DNA from: Proteobacteria bacterium UBA964
Lineage (GTDB): Bacteria; Pseudomonadota; Gammaproteobacteria; Steroidobacterales; Steroidobacteraceae
Assembly (NCBI GenBank): GCA_002292945.1
Contig: DBCG01000074.1
Span: 410 to 29,569 of the forward strand
Length of the DNA: 29,160 bases
Reading direction: 5' to 3'
Shown here: one piece after another, positions 9,222 to 16,202 of the stretch
Layout: each line of letters opens with the position of its first letter
Numbering within the stretch: position 1 is the stretch's first letter
Program-made: the position numbers and the translations under genes
The notes under the pieces: generated by a model
The model's input: the letters and a program-made list of their open reading frames with translations, nothing else
What the model was told of the DNA's origin: nothing
Database searches by the model: none

Positions 9222-9692
9222 TCAGTGCTGGTCGCCCCGCGAGGGCGACCGGAGTTTCTGCGAGGCGGAACGCAACGCGCCCATGGCGTCCGAGCCCGGC
9301 GCCCAACCGTCGTAACGCCCGCCCTCAGTTTTCGCCAACTCGCGCAGGCGGGCCGCAGCGGCGCGGATCCCGACCTCGTTGACCTGCATCGTCTTGCGGG
9401 CATGCAGACTGATCGGCAGATCCTTCGGACCGTCGATGGAGCGGACGTCCGGCGTGAAGAGGTCTTCGACGAGACGGGCGGATACTCGGTCTGCGGCCTC
9501 GAGCGAGGGCATTGCGAGGAAGAAGTCCACGTCCATGGGCTTGAACGGATCCATTCCGCTGCGCCGCAGGCGTTCGACGAAACGCGTGTCGTAATCGTCC
9601 TCGCGGGCATCGCGCAGTGCCCTGACCTTCTGGAAGATCCGCAGGAGGATGACCACGGCGCCGACGGCCAACAGCAAGAGCATGTAGTCCAT
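9222..9692 (-). CDS. Membrane-anchored RraB-domain protein (putative RNase E regulator family)
   Basis: This 156-residue protein starts at the ATG complementary to 9690-9692, after a GGGGA sequence at suitable distance; an upstream extension in the same frame overlaps the ferredoxin gene. Residues 2-20 (DYMLLLLAVGAVVILLRIF) form one hydrophobic segment, so the protein is probably anchored in the inner membrane with its body in the cytoplasm. The body resembles the RraB fold, a family named for inhibition of RNase E: VDFFLAMPSLEAADRVSARL, then a middle strand with HARKTMQVNE, and the hallmark ending GGRYDGWAPG. Typical RraB proteins are soluble, so the anchor is unusual. It follows the ferredoxin gene by 34 bases on the same strand. 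The family assignment rests on motif recall. Confidence 0.7.
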   Translation of the reverse strand: MDYMLLLLAVGAVVILLRIFQKVRALRDAREDDYDTRFVERLRRSGMDPFKPMDVDFFLAMPSLEAADRVSARLVEDLFTPDVRSIDGPKDLPISLHARKTMQVNEVGIRAAAARLRELAKTEGGRYDGWAPGSDAMGALRSASQKLRSPSRGDQH

Positions 9693-9726
9693 CAGGTGTC
9701 CCCGAAGTCTGTCGTGGGTCCGCCGG

Positions 9727-10041
9727 TCACTCGTCCTGCGCGATGGTGATGCGCAGTCCGTCGAGCGCATCGGTCATGTCGACCTGACAGGACAGACGCG
9801 AACCTTCCTTGTGGTGAGCGAGTTCCTGCAGCAACTCGCGCTCGTCCGACATCGCTGCGGGCACTTTGGCGAGCCATGCCGGATCGATGTAGATGTGGCA
9901 GGTGGCGCAGGAGCACATCCCGCCGCAGATGGCCGCAACGCCATATTCGAGCTCGCGAAGGGTCTCCATGACCTTGAGGCCAGCGCGGGCCTCGACTTCG
10001 TGCTGTTGTCCGTCGCGGTCGGTCACGATCAACTTGGGCAT
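9727..10041 (-). CDS. 2Fe-2S ferredoxin, adrenodoxin/putidaredoxin type
   Basis: This is a 104-residue [2Fe-2S] ferredoxin. The cluster ligands are C39, C45 and C48 (spacing C-x5-C-x2-C in AICGGMCSCATCHIYID) and C85 in SRLSCQVDM, the pattern of the adrenodoxin, putidaredoxin and Isc-type Fdx group. C43 is an extra cysteine inside the loop. It would carry single electrons in the cytoplasm to a cytochrome P450, an oxygenase or Fe-S assembly. No partner reductase or oxygenase lies nearby, so the partner is unknown. The start ATG at 10041 is preceded by AGGA. The gene begins 47 bases after the kinase stop on the same strand and may be read through from the thiamine operon or from its own promoter, which I could not identify. 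Confidence 0.95.
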   Translation of the reverse strand: MPKLIVTDRDGQQHEVEARAGLKVMETLRELEYGVAAICGGMCSCATCHIYIDPAWLAKVPAAMSDERELLQELAHHKEGSRLSCQVDMTDALDGLRITIAQDE

Positions 10042-10088
10042 GGGCGGGATCCTGCGGGAATCGGCTGGGAAAGCGGTCGCTAGTTTGC

Positions 10089-10835
10089 CTAAGCGCTGTC
10101 CGGGATACCAGTACGCAGCGCCTGCCAGAGCGCATCGAGCAATCGCCGCAGACGGACCTTGGCGTCGAAACCGGCTCTACGCTCACTCGGTACGGCAGCG
10201 GCCCAATCGGGCGGCGGCGAGGGCGTACCGGCCACCAGCGCTGCCAGGTCATCATCGACGTCGCCGGCATGGGCGTACTCCCAATCGAGCAACAACCAAC
10301 GGCCGTCGGTGCAAAGAAGGATGTTGCCCGGCGTCAGATCGCCATGCACCAGGCAGGCCGGTGCTGCCGCCGCGCGGACGCAGGTCTCCTGCACGGCATG
10401 CCACTGCCCGATCGCGGCGGAAAGCTCGGCGTCGAACACACCCGCCACCTCCGGCGACTGTGCGGCGAGCCGCTGATGCAGCGCGCGCACGCGCCCCGCC
10501 AGATCGAGCGTCGGCAGATCCGGCGCCGGCACCCGGCGCAGCCGCGCGAGGATCTCGAGCATCGCCGCGCATCTTGCAGGCCGCTGCGGCCAATCGGGCT
10601 CTAGCGGTCGGCCATCCAGCCACGGCATCGAGATCCAGCGCGCCTGCAGGTCGAAGGCGAGCACCGGCGGGGCGAGACCGCGCTCTGCCGCCAACCGCTG
10701 CGCGATGACCTCCGATGGAAAATGTGCGCCGAGCACCGATTGGGCCGCCGGATGCCACTCTCGACGCAACAGCGGCCCTTCGGCGCCCTCGATGCGCTGC
10801 AGGCGATGCAGCCCGCTGCCGCGCGGCAGCGTCAC
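10089..10835 (-). CDS. Aminoglycoside/choline kinase-like phosphotransferase, probable thiamine kinase
   Basis: This 248-residue protein has the APH/choline kinase fold. The catalytic loop is LVHGDLTPGNILL and the metal-binding motif is LLLDWEYAHAGDVDDDLA, the latter close to ThiK and choline kinase. The N-terminal lobe is compact, with the lysine-type ATP-binding region poorly defined. The start is GTG at 10833-10835, which overlaps the stop of the PnuT gene (GTGA). Because it is the third gene of an operon controlled by a TPP riboswitch, the best reading is a kinase that phosphorylates imported thiamine to thiamine monophosphate and so traps it in the cell. Activity on choline or another alcohol cannot be excluded from sequence. 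The riboswitch context is the main reason for the thiamine assignment. Confidence 0.8.
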   Translation of the reverse strand: MTLPRGSGLHRLQRIEGAEGPLLRREWHPAAQSVLGAHFPSEVIAQRLAAERGLAPPVLAFDLQARWISMPWLDGRPLEPDWPQRPARCAAMLEILARLRRVPAPDLPTLDLAGRVRALHQRLAAQSPEVAGVFDAELSAAIGQWHAVQETCVRAAAAPACLVHGDLTPGNILLCTDGRWLLLDWEYAHAGDVDDDLAALVAGTPSPPPDWAAAVPSERRAGFDAKVRLRRLLDALWQALRTGIPDSA

Positions 10836-11452
10836 CCGTCCCGCTCCGCTGCGTCGCTCATGGTGTCACGCGACCAACGCCGCAGACCGACGAGCGCTAT
10901 CGTGAAGTACACGACATACAAGACCGAGACGAGCGCCAAACCTTGGCTCAGATAGAGCGCGAAAGATGCGGCGTTCACGATCAACCAATAGTGCCAGTTC
11001 TCGAAGATCGCACGGGCTGTGAGCCAGGTGGCGAGCAGACTCCCCAATGTCACGGCTGCATCGAGGCGCGGCCATGCCGCATCGGTCCAACTCGCGAGCA
11101 AGGGCGCCAAGGCGAGCGTGCCGAGCACGATCGACAGCAGGGCCCAAGCGTGATGACGCATGGGCCAACGGCCGATGGTCACCCGCCTATCGCCCTGCCC
11201 CGATCCGCGCGACCAGTTGCGGTAGCCGTAGACGGCCATCACCACATAGAGCGATTGCAGCGCAGCCTGCAAGGGCAGCCGCGCCCCTGCAGCGAGCCAT
11301 GCGAGCAACGCCGACGAAACAGCCCCGAAGATCCACGCCCGACGGTCACGCCGGACCGCGAGCACCGCGTAGCCGAACCCCGAAAGCAAGGCCAAAGATT
11401 CGGTCGGCGAGGATGCGCGCAGCTGTGCGATGGCCTGTTGCAGGAACTCCAT
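10832..11452 (-). CDS. pnuT: PnuC-family transporter, probable thiamine transporter PnuT
   Basis: This 206-residue integral membrane protein belongs to the PnuC family, facilitators of vitamin uptake that depend on intracellular phosphorylation. About seven hydrophobic segments are visible. Family signatures are YVVMAVYGYRNW in the first half and FENWHYWLIVNAASFALYL in the second; these tryptophan- and asparagine-rich motifs bind the substrate in PnuC proteins. PnuC carries nicotinamide riboside, but relatives next to thiamine genes (PnuT) carry thiamine. The TPP riboswitch upstream of the operon and the neighbouring kinase and TonB receptor favour thiamine. The ATG at 11450-11452 lies 24 bases after the TonB receptor stop with a weak GGGACGG ribosome binding site. 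The 3' end overlaps the kinase start. Confidence 0.88.
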   Translation of the reverse strand: MEFLQQAIAQLRASSPTESLALLSGFGYAVLAVRRDRRAWIFGAVSSALLAWLAAGARLPLQAALQSLYVVMAVYGYRNWSRGSGQGDRRVTIGRWPMRHHAWALLSIVLGTLALAPLLASWTDAAWPRLDAAVTLGSLLATWLTARAIFENWHYWLIVNAASFALYLSQGLALVSVLYVVYFTIALVGLRRWSRDTMSDAAERDG

Positions 11453-11476
11453 GCGTAGACCGTCCCGCCGCGCCGC

Positions 11477-13534
11477 TCAGCGCAGGGTCCATGAGACGGT
11501 GAGCCCCGCCTGCCGCGGGTCCGTCTGCTGGACATAGAGCTTGTCGGGGAAATCCGGCGGCTCGTTGCCGAAGAAGAATCCGCGCTGCGCGCAGGTCCGA
11601 TCGAGCGCATTGCGCAACCACAGATTCGCGCTCCATCGCGGCGTCTCGTAGCCGGTCCGCAGCGCTACCTGGGTGCAGGCCTGCGACCGCTGGTCGTGGC
11701 TGTCGGAGAAATAGAAGGCCTCGGCGTGCTGCAGGTCGAGGCGCGCGAAGAGGCCGTGGACGGTGCGCCAATCGACGCTGAGCGAGTACTGGCCACGCGG
11801 CGCATGCGCCTGGTCACGGCCCGAGAGGTCCCGGTCGTCGGGACGATAGTCGGTGAACGGCGAACGCAGCAGCGCTGCCGTGCCCTGCAGGGTCAAGGTC
11901 GGCGACGGACGCCACGACAAGGCGCCCTCGAGGCCGTAGTTGGCGCCACGCGCGGCGTTGTCGGTGAGATAGATGAACGAGAGGGGATCACCCGGATCGA
12001 CCTGCACGGACGTGCTCACCTGCTGAGCGCGTCGCCACATGTGGAACACCGCGACCTCGGCGGTCAATCGCCGTCCGTCATCCGCATGTTTCCAACCAAG
12101 CTCGAGACTGTAGAGCCCTTCGGCGTCGTAGACCCTGCGCGTCGTCGGGATCGCCGCACCGATATTGAAGCCACCGCCCTTGTAGCCGCGGGCGAACGAC
12201 AGGTATCCGAAGCCGCCCTCCTCCGGCCGGAACTCGAGCGTCAGGTCACCGCCCCACAGGGTCTCGACGGGCTCGAGTGCACTGCCGTCGGTGTCGCCAT
12301 AGCGCACCGCCCGTCGCTCGAGCCGCAGCCCGGCGCTGGCGCGCCAGCGCGACGCGAAGTCGCGCTGCAGCGTGCCGTAGGCGGCGAGCGTACGGGCGCG
12401 GTAGTCGGAGACCAACCCTCGATAGACCTCTCCACCGTACAGATCCAGCTGGTCGTTACGCTCGTCGACCTGAGAGGCGTAGAGACCGGTCACCCAATCG
12501 AAGTCCCCGGCGGAACGCAACCGCAGATCCTGGGAGACGGTACGGTGACCTCTCAGGAAACGCGAAGTGAAGTCGTATCCGGGGTCCGCGCCCCAATCAC
12601 CATCGAAGGAATAGACGATGTCCGCATCGGCGATCGCCGTCACGCTGCGCAATGTCAGTTCGTCCTCCCGCTCGAGCGTGACCGACATCCCGCGCGAGAG
12701 CTGCCGGTCGCGCCCCGGTTGGTCCGAGCGGGTGATGCGCGAGTTGTCGAGCGCGAAGGCGTCGAAACCGTTGTCCTGTTCGACCCACAGCGTCGACACA
12801 TCGGCTGTCCATCCCTCGGCGGGCGCGAACGCAGCACGAAAGCGCAATGTCCGTTCATCGAGTCCGTTGGTGTCGTCGCGGCCGAGCGTCGCATTGCGTC
12901 GCGAGCCGTCGCTGCGATGACGCTGCACGACCGCACGCCATGCGCCCCCATCCCCGCCCCAGCGACCTCCGAGCCGACCACCCGCGACGACGCCGAGGGC
13001 GATCGTAGAAGCTTCACCGGCCGTCGATTCAAGACGCAGCAGCGGCTCGGGCTGCGGCGCGGCGGTGGAGAGGTTGATGAGTCCGGCGAGCGCATTGGCG
13101 CCGAGGGTCGTCCCCTGCGGTCCACGCAACACCTCCACCTGGCCGAGGTCGAGCAGCGTCGCAGGCATCCCGACCCCGGAGAAATCCATGCCGTCGATCA
13201 GGAACCCGACCGACGGGTTGGGGGCGCCCTGCCATTGGTCGGTCTCGCCGATGCCGCGCAACTGGAAGTAACGCGGACGCGAGGTTCCCGAGGCCCAATT
13301 GAGGTTCGGCACCAGTCCGAGGACATCCTGCAGGTGCTGTACGCCCGCGCCACGCAGCGTCGCCGGGTCGAGCACCGTGGCACTGACCGGGGTCTCGGCG
13401 AGCGGTGCCGGACGCAACCGCGCCGTGATCACGACCTCCTCGAGCGTGTCGGCTGACGCAGACACGCAAAGCGGGGACGACAACAGCAACCCCAGCCAGA
13501 CGGCCGGGCACGACGATGGGCGCGAAGTGGACAC
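11477..13534 (-). CDS. TonB-dependent outer membrane receptor, probable thiamine receptor
   Basis: This 685-residue protein is an outer membrane TonB-dependent receptor. A signal peptide covers about residues 1-28 (hydrophobic VWLGLLL, cleavage after SASA). A TonB box-like stretch DTLEEVVITARLR follows, then the plug domain (residues about 40-150, with PNPSVGFLIDGMDF and LGQVEVLRGPQGTTLGANALAG) and a beta barrel to the C-terminus, which ends in SWTLR rather than the usual phenylalanine. The start is GTG at 13532-13534, with GGAGG just upstream, inside the 3' end of the TPP riboswitch. Control by that riboswitch and the cotranscribed PnuT and kinase genes indicate that the substrate is thiamine or a derivative. 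Together the three proteins would move thiamine across both membranes and trap it. Confidence 0.92.
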   Translation of the reverse strand: MSTSRPSSCPAVWLGLLLSSPLCVSASADTLEEVVITARLRPAPLAETPVSATVLDPATLRGAGVQHLQDVLGLVPNLNWASGTSRPRYFQLRGIGETDQWQGAPNPSVGFLIDGMDFSGVGMPATLLDLGQVEVLRGPQGTTLGANALAGLINLSTAAPQPEPLLRLESTAGEASTIALGVVAGGRLGGRWGGDGGAWRAVVQRHRSDGSRRNATLGRDDTNGLDERTLRFRAAFAPAEGWTADVSTLWVEQDNGFDAFALDNSRITRSDQPGRDRQLSRGMSVTLEREDELTLRSVTAIADADIVYSFDGDWGADPGYDFTSRFLRGHRTVSQDLRLRSAGDFDWVTGLYASQVDERNDQLDLYGGEVYRGLVSDYRARTLAAYGTLQRDFASRWRASAGLRLERRAVRYGDTDGSALEPVETLWGGDLTLEFRPEEGGFGYLSFARGYKGGGFNIGAAIPTTRRVYDAEGLYSLELGWKHADDGRRLTAEVAVFHMWRRAQQVSTSVQVDPGDPLSFIYLTDNAARGANYGLEGALSWRPSPTLTLQGTAALLRSPFTDYRPDDRDLSGRDQAHAPRGQYSLSVDWRTVHGLFARLDLQHAEAFYFSDSHDQRSQACTQVALRTGYETPRWSANLWLRNALDRTCAQRGFFFGNEPPDFPDKLYVQQTDPRQAGLTVSWTLR

Positions 13535-13540
13535 CTTCTT

Positions 13541-13620
13541 CCTCCGCCGGCATTAACCGGATCAGGTTCTAGGGTTCGGCGCACTGCGCGCCGTCTCAGG
13601 CCTTACGACCACCCCTGGGT
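13541..13620 (-). promoter_or_regulatory. TPP riboswitch (THI element)
   Basis: Read on the minus strand, this region has the conserved blocks of the thiamine pyrophosphate aptamer in the right order. GGGGTG is complementary to 13610-13615, CTGAGA to 13594-13599, a GC-rich variable hairpin (GGCGCGCAGTGCGCC) follows, then GAACCTGATCCGGTTAATG and CCGGCGGAGG, ending at 13541. The last GGAGG is the Shine-Dalgarno sequence of the GTG start at 13534, so TPP binding should block ribosome access directly. When TPP is scarce, the TonB receptor, PnuT and kinase genes would be translated. I see no terminator hairpin with a U tract between aptamer and gene, which favours translational control. The outer edge of stem P1 is not certain. 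Confidence 0.95.
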
Positions 13621-13752
13621 CTGTACATTTTCTCTGACATATCAGGCCTCTGCAAGCATGCCCAGCGATGACCATGCATCCCTCGTGGGGCTCGCCTACA
13701 ATCGCGCCGCGCGCGGTCCGCAGGGCGGGTCGTCAGCGCAAGGAGCCGGGCC

Positions 13753-14655
13753 ATGACCAAGACCGTCCAACTGTGCCGTGTCGACGCCTTCACTCAGCAA
13801 CTCTTCACCGGGAACCCGGCGAGCGTGGTGCTGGGCGCCGAGCGGCTCTCCGACGAGGAGATGTTCGCGATGGCCCGCGAACTCAACAACGGTGACACCG
13901 CCTTCGTGTTGCCGCCCGACGGCGACGACCACGACCTGCGGGTACGCTTCTTCACGCCGCGCACCGAATCAGGTTTCGTCGGCCATGCCACGGTGGCCAC
14001 GCACTTCGTGCTATCGCGCGTCCCGGGTGCGCCGAAGCGTCTGCGCCAACGCCAGAAAGCAGGCATCGTCGATGTCGAGGTGCGCGGCGAAGGGCCGGAT
14101 CGGCGCATCGCCGTACGCCAGAGCGCACCGCCTCTCGGGCGCGAACTCAACGAGCGTGAGCGCCTCGCGGTGCTGGATGCCCTCGCACTCTCTAGCAACG
14201 ATCTCGACCCGCGCTGCGAGATGCGCATCGTGGGCGGCGCCGGCAACCGGCTGCTGATCGGCGTGCGTGGCCCGCAGCAACTGAAGGCGATGAAGCCCGA
14301 CTTCAACCGCCTCAACACCCTGTCCGCACAGCTCGGCGCCGCCGGACATTTCGTCTTCACGCTCGATTCCCAGATCGAAGGCTGCCTGACGGCGTCGCGG
14401 ATGTTCTGTCCGGCGATGGGCATCCCGGAGGATCCGGTGAGCGGCAACGCCCACGGCCTGCTCGGCGCCTACCTTTTGCACCACGGGCTGCTGCCGCGAG
14501 ACACCGACCGCGCCGCGTTCTCGGGCGCCCAAGGTCAGTCGATGCAGCGTCCCGGGCGCGTCGATGTGGAACTCGAGTTCGCCGACGGCGCACTCGCCGG
14601 CGTCTGGATCATCGGCAGCGCCACGATGGTGTTCGAGACGTCGATCAGTCTCTGA
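13753..14655 (+). CDS. PhzF family epimerase/isomerase-like protein
   Basis: This 300-residue protein belongs to the PhzF family, a diaminopimelate epimerase-like fold of two similar halves named after the phenazine biosynthesis isomerase. The first half shows QLCRVDAFTQQLFTGNPASVVL and ELNNGDTAFVLPPDG; the second shows MGIPEDPVSGNAHGLLGAYL. At the position of the catalytic glutamate of PhzF (E45) the sequence has D48 in NNGDTAF, a change found in many PhzF-like proteins of unknown substrate, so phenazine synthesis is not implied and no other phz gene is present. The ATG at 13753 is preceded by AAGGAG at 13740-13745. Its 3' end overlaps the converging small membrane protein gene by 11 bases. 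Confidence 0.93.
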   Translation: MTKTVQLCRVDAFTQQLFTGNPASVVLGAERLSDEEMFAMARELNNGDTAFVLPPDGDDHDLRVRFFTPRTESGFVGHATVATHFVLSRVPGAPKRLRQRQKAGIVDVEVRGEGPDRRIAVRQSAPPLGRELNERERLAVLDALALSSNDLDPRCEMRIVGGAGNRLLIGVRGPQQLKAMKPDFNRLNTLSAQLGAAGHFVFTLDSQIEGCLTASRMFCPAMGIPEDPVSGNAHGLLGAYLLHHGLLPRDTDRAAFSGAQGQSMQRPGRVDVELEFADGALAGVWIIGSATMVFETSISL

Positions 14656-14941
14656 AGCGAGGATGGCCCACGGGCCACCGCCAGCGGAGCAGAACGTCGA
14701 GCATGTGCGCGGCCAAGGCGCCGAGCAACCACATCGCCACGAGCATCCAAGACTGGTCGAGCAGTGCGGCCCGCACCGCCATCATCAACAAGCCGCCCGA
14801 CACGAGATTGCCGAGATACTCGCGCAGCGCGAGGCCTGTGCGCCGTCGGTACCAGAGCCACGACAACGCCGCGGCCTCCAGCGCGATCAACGCGACGATC
14901 GCAAGCAGCAGGCTGCCATCGGCGAAGCGTGCGGCGAGCAT
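14645..14941 (-). CDS. Small integral membrane protein of unknown function downstream of bchP
   Basis: I do not recognise this 98-residue protein. It has about three hydrophobic stretches (near residues 10-28, 43-60 and 63-84) separated by an arginine-rich turn (WYRRRTGLALREYLGN), and a basic C-terminus (RWRWPVGHPRFRD). This positive-charge pattern suggests that the RRR loop and C-terminal tail lie in the cytoplasm. The ATG at 14939-14941 follows the bchP stop by 18 bases on the same strand, so it is probably the last gene of the bchG-bch2-bchP operon. It overlaps the converging PhzF-family gene by 11 bases at the 3' end. It could be an assembly or pigment-handling protein, but only position supports this. 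Its reality as a gene rests on membrane-like composition and tight spacing. Confidence 0.65.
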   Translation of the reverse strand: MLAARFADGSLLLAIVALIALEAAALSWLWYRRRTGLALREYLGNLVSGGLLMMAVRAALLDQSWMLVAMWLLGALAAHMLDVLLRWRWPVGHPRFRD

Positions 14942-14959
14942 GCGGTCGAGGTTGAGGGA

Positions 14960-16201
14960 TCAGGTCGGCGCGAGGCCGAGCAGGTGTGCGACATCCTTGA
15001 AGAACACGCGCACGTGGGCCATCGGATCGCGTCGCACCAAGCGTTTGTGCATGTACGACTCCCAGGTGAGGCGCTGCACATCGGGGTCCTGGCACATCTT
15101 CACGAAGCGCTCGCGGCGGGCGTCGCTCGAATACCAGAAGCGCTGCAGCAGACCGAGCACCCAGAAGACACGGCCGTGCTGCGCCATGAACTCGCGGCGC
15201 GCGCTTTTGAGCGCACGAGGATCGCGGCTCTCGAGGCAGCGCATCAGCGCATCGGCGGCCATGCGACCGCAGGCCATCGCGTAGTAGATGCCCTCGCCCG
15301 AGGCCGGGGCGACCACGCCGGCGGCATCGCCCGCCACCAGCACATCGCTGCCGTTGTCCCAGCGTCGCAGCGGCTTGAGCGGGATCGGCGCGCCCTCGCG
15401 CCGCACCACCTCGGCGCCCTCGAGCCCGGCGATGCGCCGCAGGTCGACGACGGCGTGGCGGATCGAGAACCCTTTGTGCGCCGTGCCGGCGCCCGCGCTG
15501 ATGGTGTCGCCATGCGGGAACACCCAAGCATAGAAATCCGGCGACAGCTTGCCCTGATAGTAGACATCGCAGCGGCTGCCGTCGTAGCCCGACGGCTGCG
15601 ACTGCGGCGTGCGCAGGATCTCGTGATACGCGTACACGAAGGGGGTCTCGCGGCCGCCGGCGATGCACTGCCTCGCGACCTCGGATCGCGCACCGTCAGC
15701 CCCGAGCACGAGACGCGCGCGGACCCGACGGGTCGCTTCGACGCCCGGCCGGTCGGCGGCGCCGTCTGCGGCAGCGGATTTCGGCGTGAAGTGCAGGATC
15801 GCGCAACCATCGGTATCGCGCGTCAATGATGTGAAAGTGCCCGACTCGCGCGATGCCCCGTTGCGCTGCGCGCGATCGCGCAGCCACTCGTCGAAGACCT
15901 CACGATCGACCATGCCCACGTAGCCGCCGTCGATCGGCATGTCCACGGCCTTCGCGCTCGGCGAGAGCATCCGTGCCGACGTGATTCGGGCCACCAGCAG
16001 TTCCGACGGTATCTGGAACTCCTCGACGGCCTTCGGCGGGATCGCGCCACCGCAGGGCTTGATGCGACCGGCGCGGTCGAGCAGGAGCACTTTCCAGCCA
16101 CTGCGTGCGAGATCATCGGCGGCGGTCGCGCCACAGGGCCCACCCCCGACCACCACCACATCGTATTCAGGGACATCGTAGTCAGTCATCGGCGCGCTCA
16201 T
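14960..16201 (-). CDS. bchP: Geranylgeranyl diphosphate/bacteriochlorophyll reductase BchP
   Basis: This 413-residue flavoprotein is BchP, which reduces three double bonds of the geranylgeranyl tail of bacteriochlorophyll to give phytyl, the last step of bacteriochlorophyll a synthesis. The FAD-binding motif VVVVGGGPCGATAADDLARSG is at residues 15-35 (GGGPCG core), PCGGAIPPKAVEEF follows at about 49-63, and VLVAGDAAGVVAPASGEGIYYAM in the second half is the conserved second FAD contact (VAGDAAGVV core). The ATG lies one base after the bch2 stop, with GGGAGGAA upstream as ribosome binding site. The bchG-bch2-bchP order is the same as in Rhodobacter. A second ATG at codon 5 is possible. In Rhodobacter an idi gene can follow; here a small membrane protein gene does. 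Confidence 0.95.
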   Translation of the reverse strand: MSAPMTDYDVPEYDVVVVGGGPCGATAADDLARSGWKVLLLDRAGRIKPCGGAIPPKAVEEFQIPSELLVARITSARMLSPSAKAVDMPIDGGYVGMVDREVFDEWLRDRAQRNGASRESGTFTSLTRDTDGCAILHFTPKSAAADGAADRPGVEATRRVRARLVLGADGARSEVARQCIAGGRETPFVYAYHEILRTPQSQPSGYDGSRCDVYYQGKLSPDFYAWVFPHGDTISAGAGTAHKGFSIRHAVVDLRRIAGLEGAEVVRREGAPIPLKPLRRWDNGSDVLVAGDAAGVVAPASGEGIYYAMACGRMAADALMRCLESRDPRALKSARREFMAQHGRVFWVLGLLQRFWYSSDARRERFVKMCQDPDVQRLTWESYMHKRLVRRDPMAHVRVFFKDVAHLLGLAPT

Positions 16202-16202
16202 G

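Noticed and set aside
11696..13456. Plus-strand open frame of 586 codons opposite the TonB receptor gene.
   Set aside because: The minus-strand protein has a signal peptide, plug and barrel; the plus-strand translation looks like a GC-bias shadow.
13697..13702. TACAAT as -10 box for the PhzF-family gene.
   Set aside because: No -35-like sequence lies 16 to 18 bases upstream, and a six-base match alone is weak.
13753..14655. Phenazine biosynthesis gene phzF.
   Set aside because: No other phenazine genes are present and the catalytic glutamate position has an aspartate, so only the family name is given.
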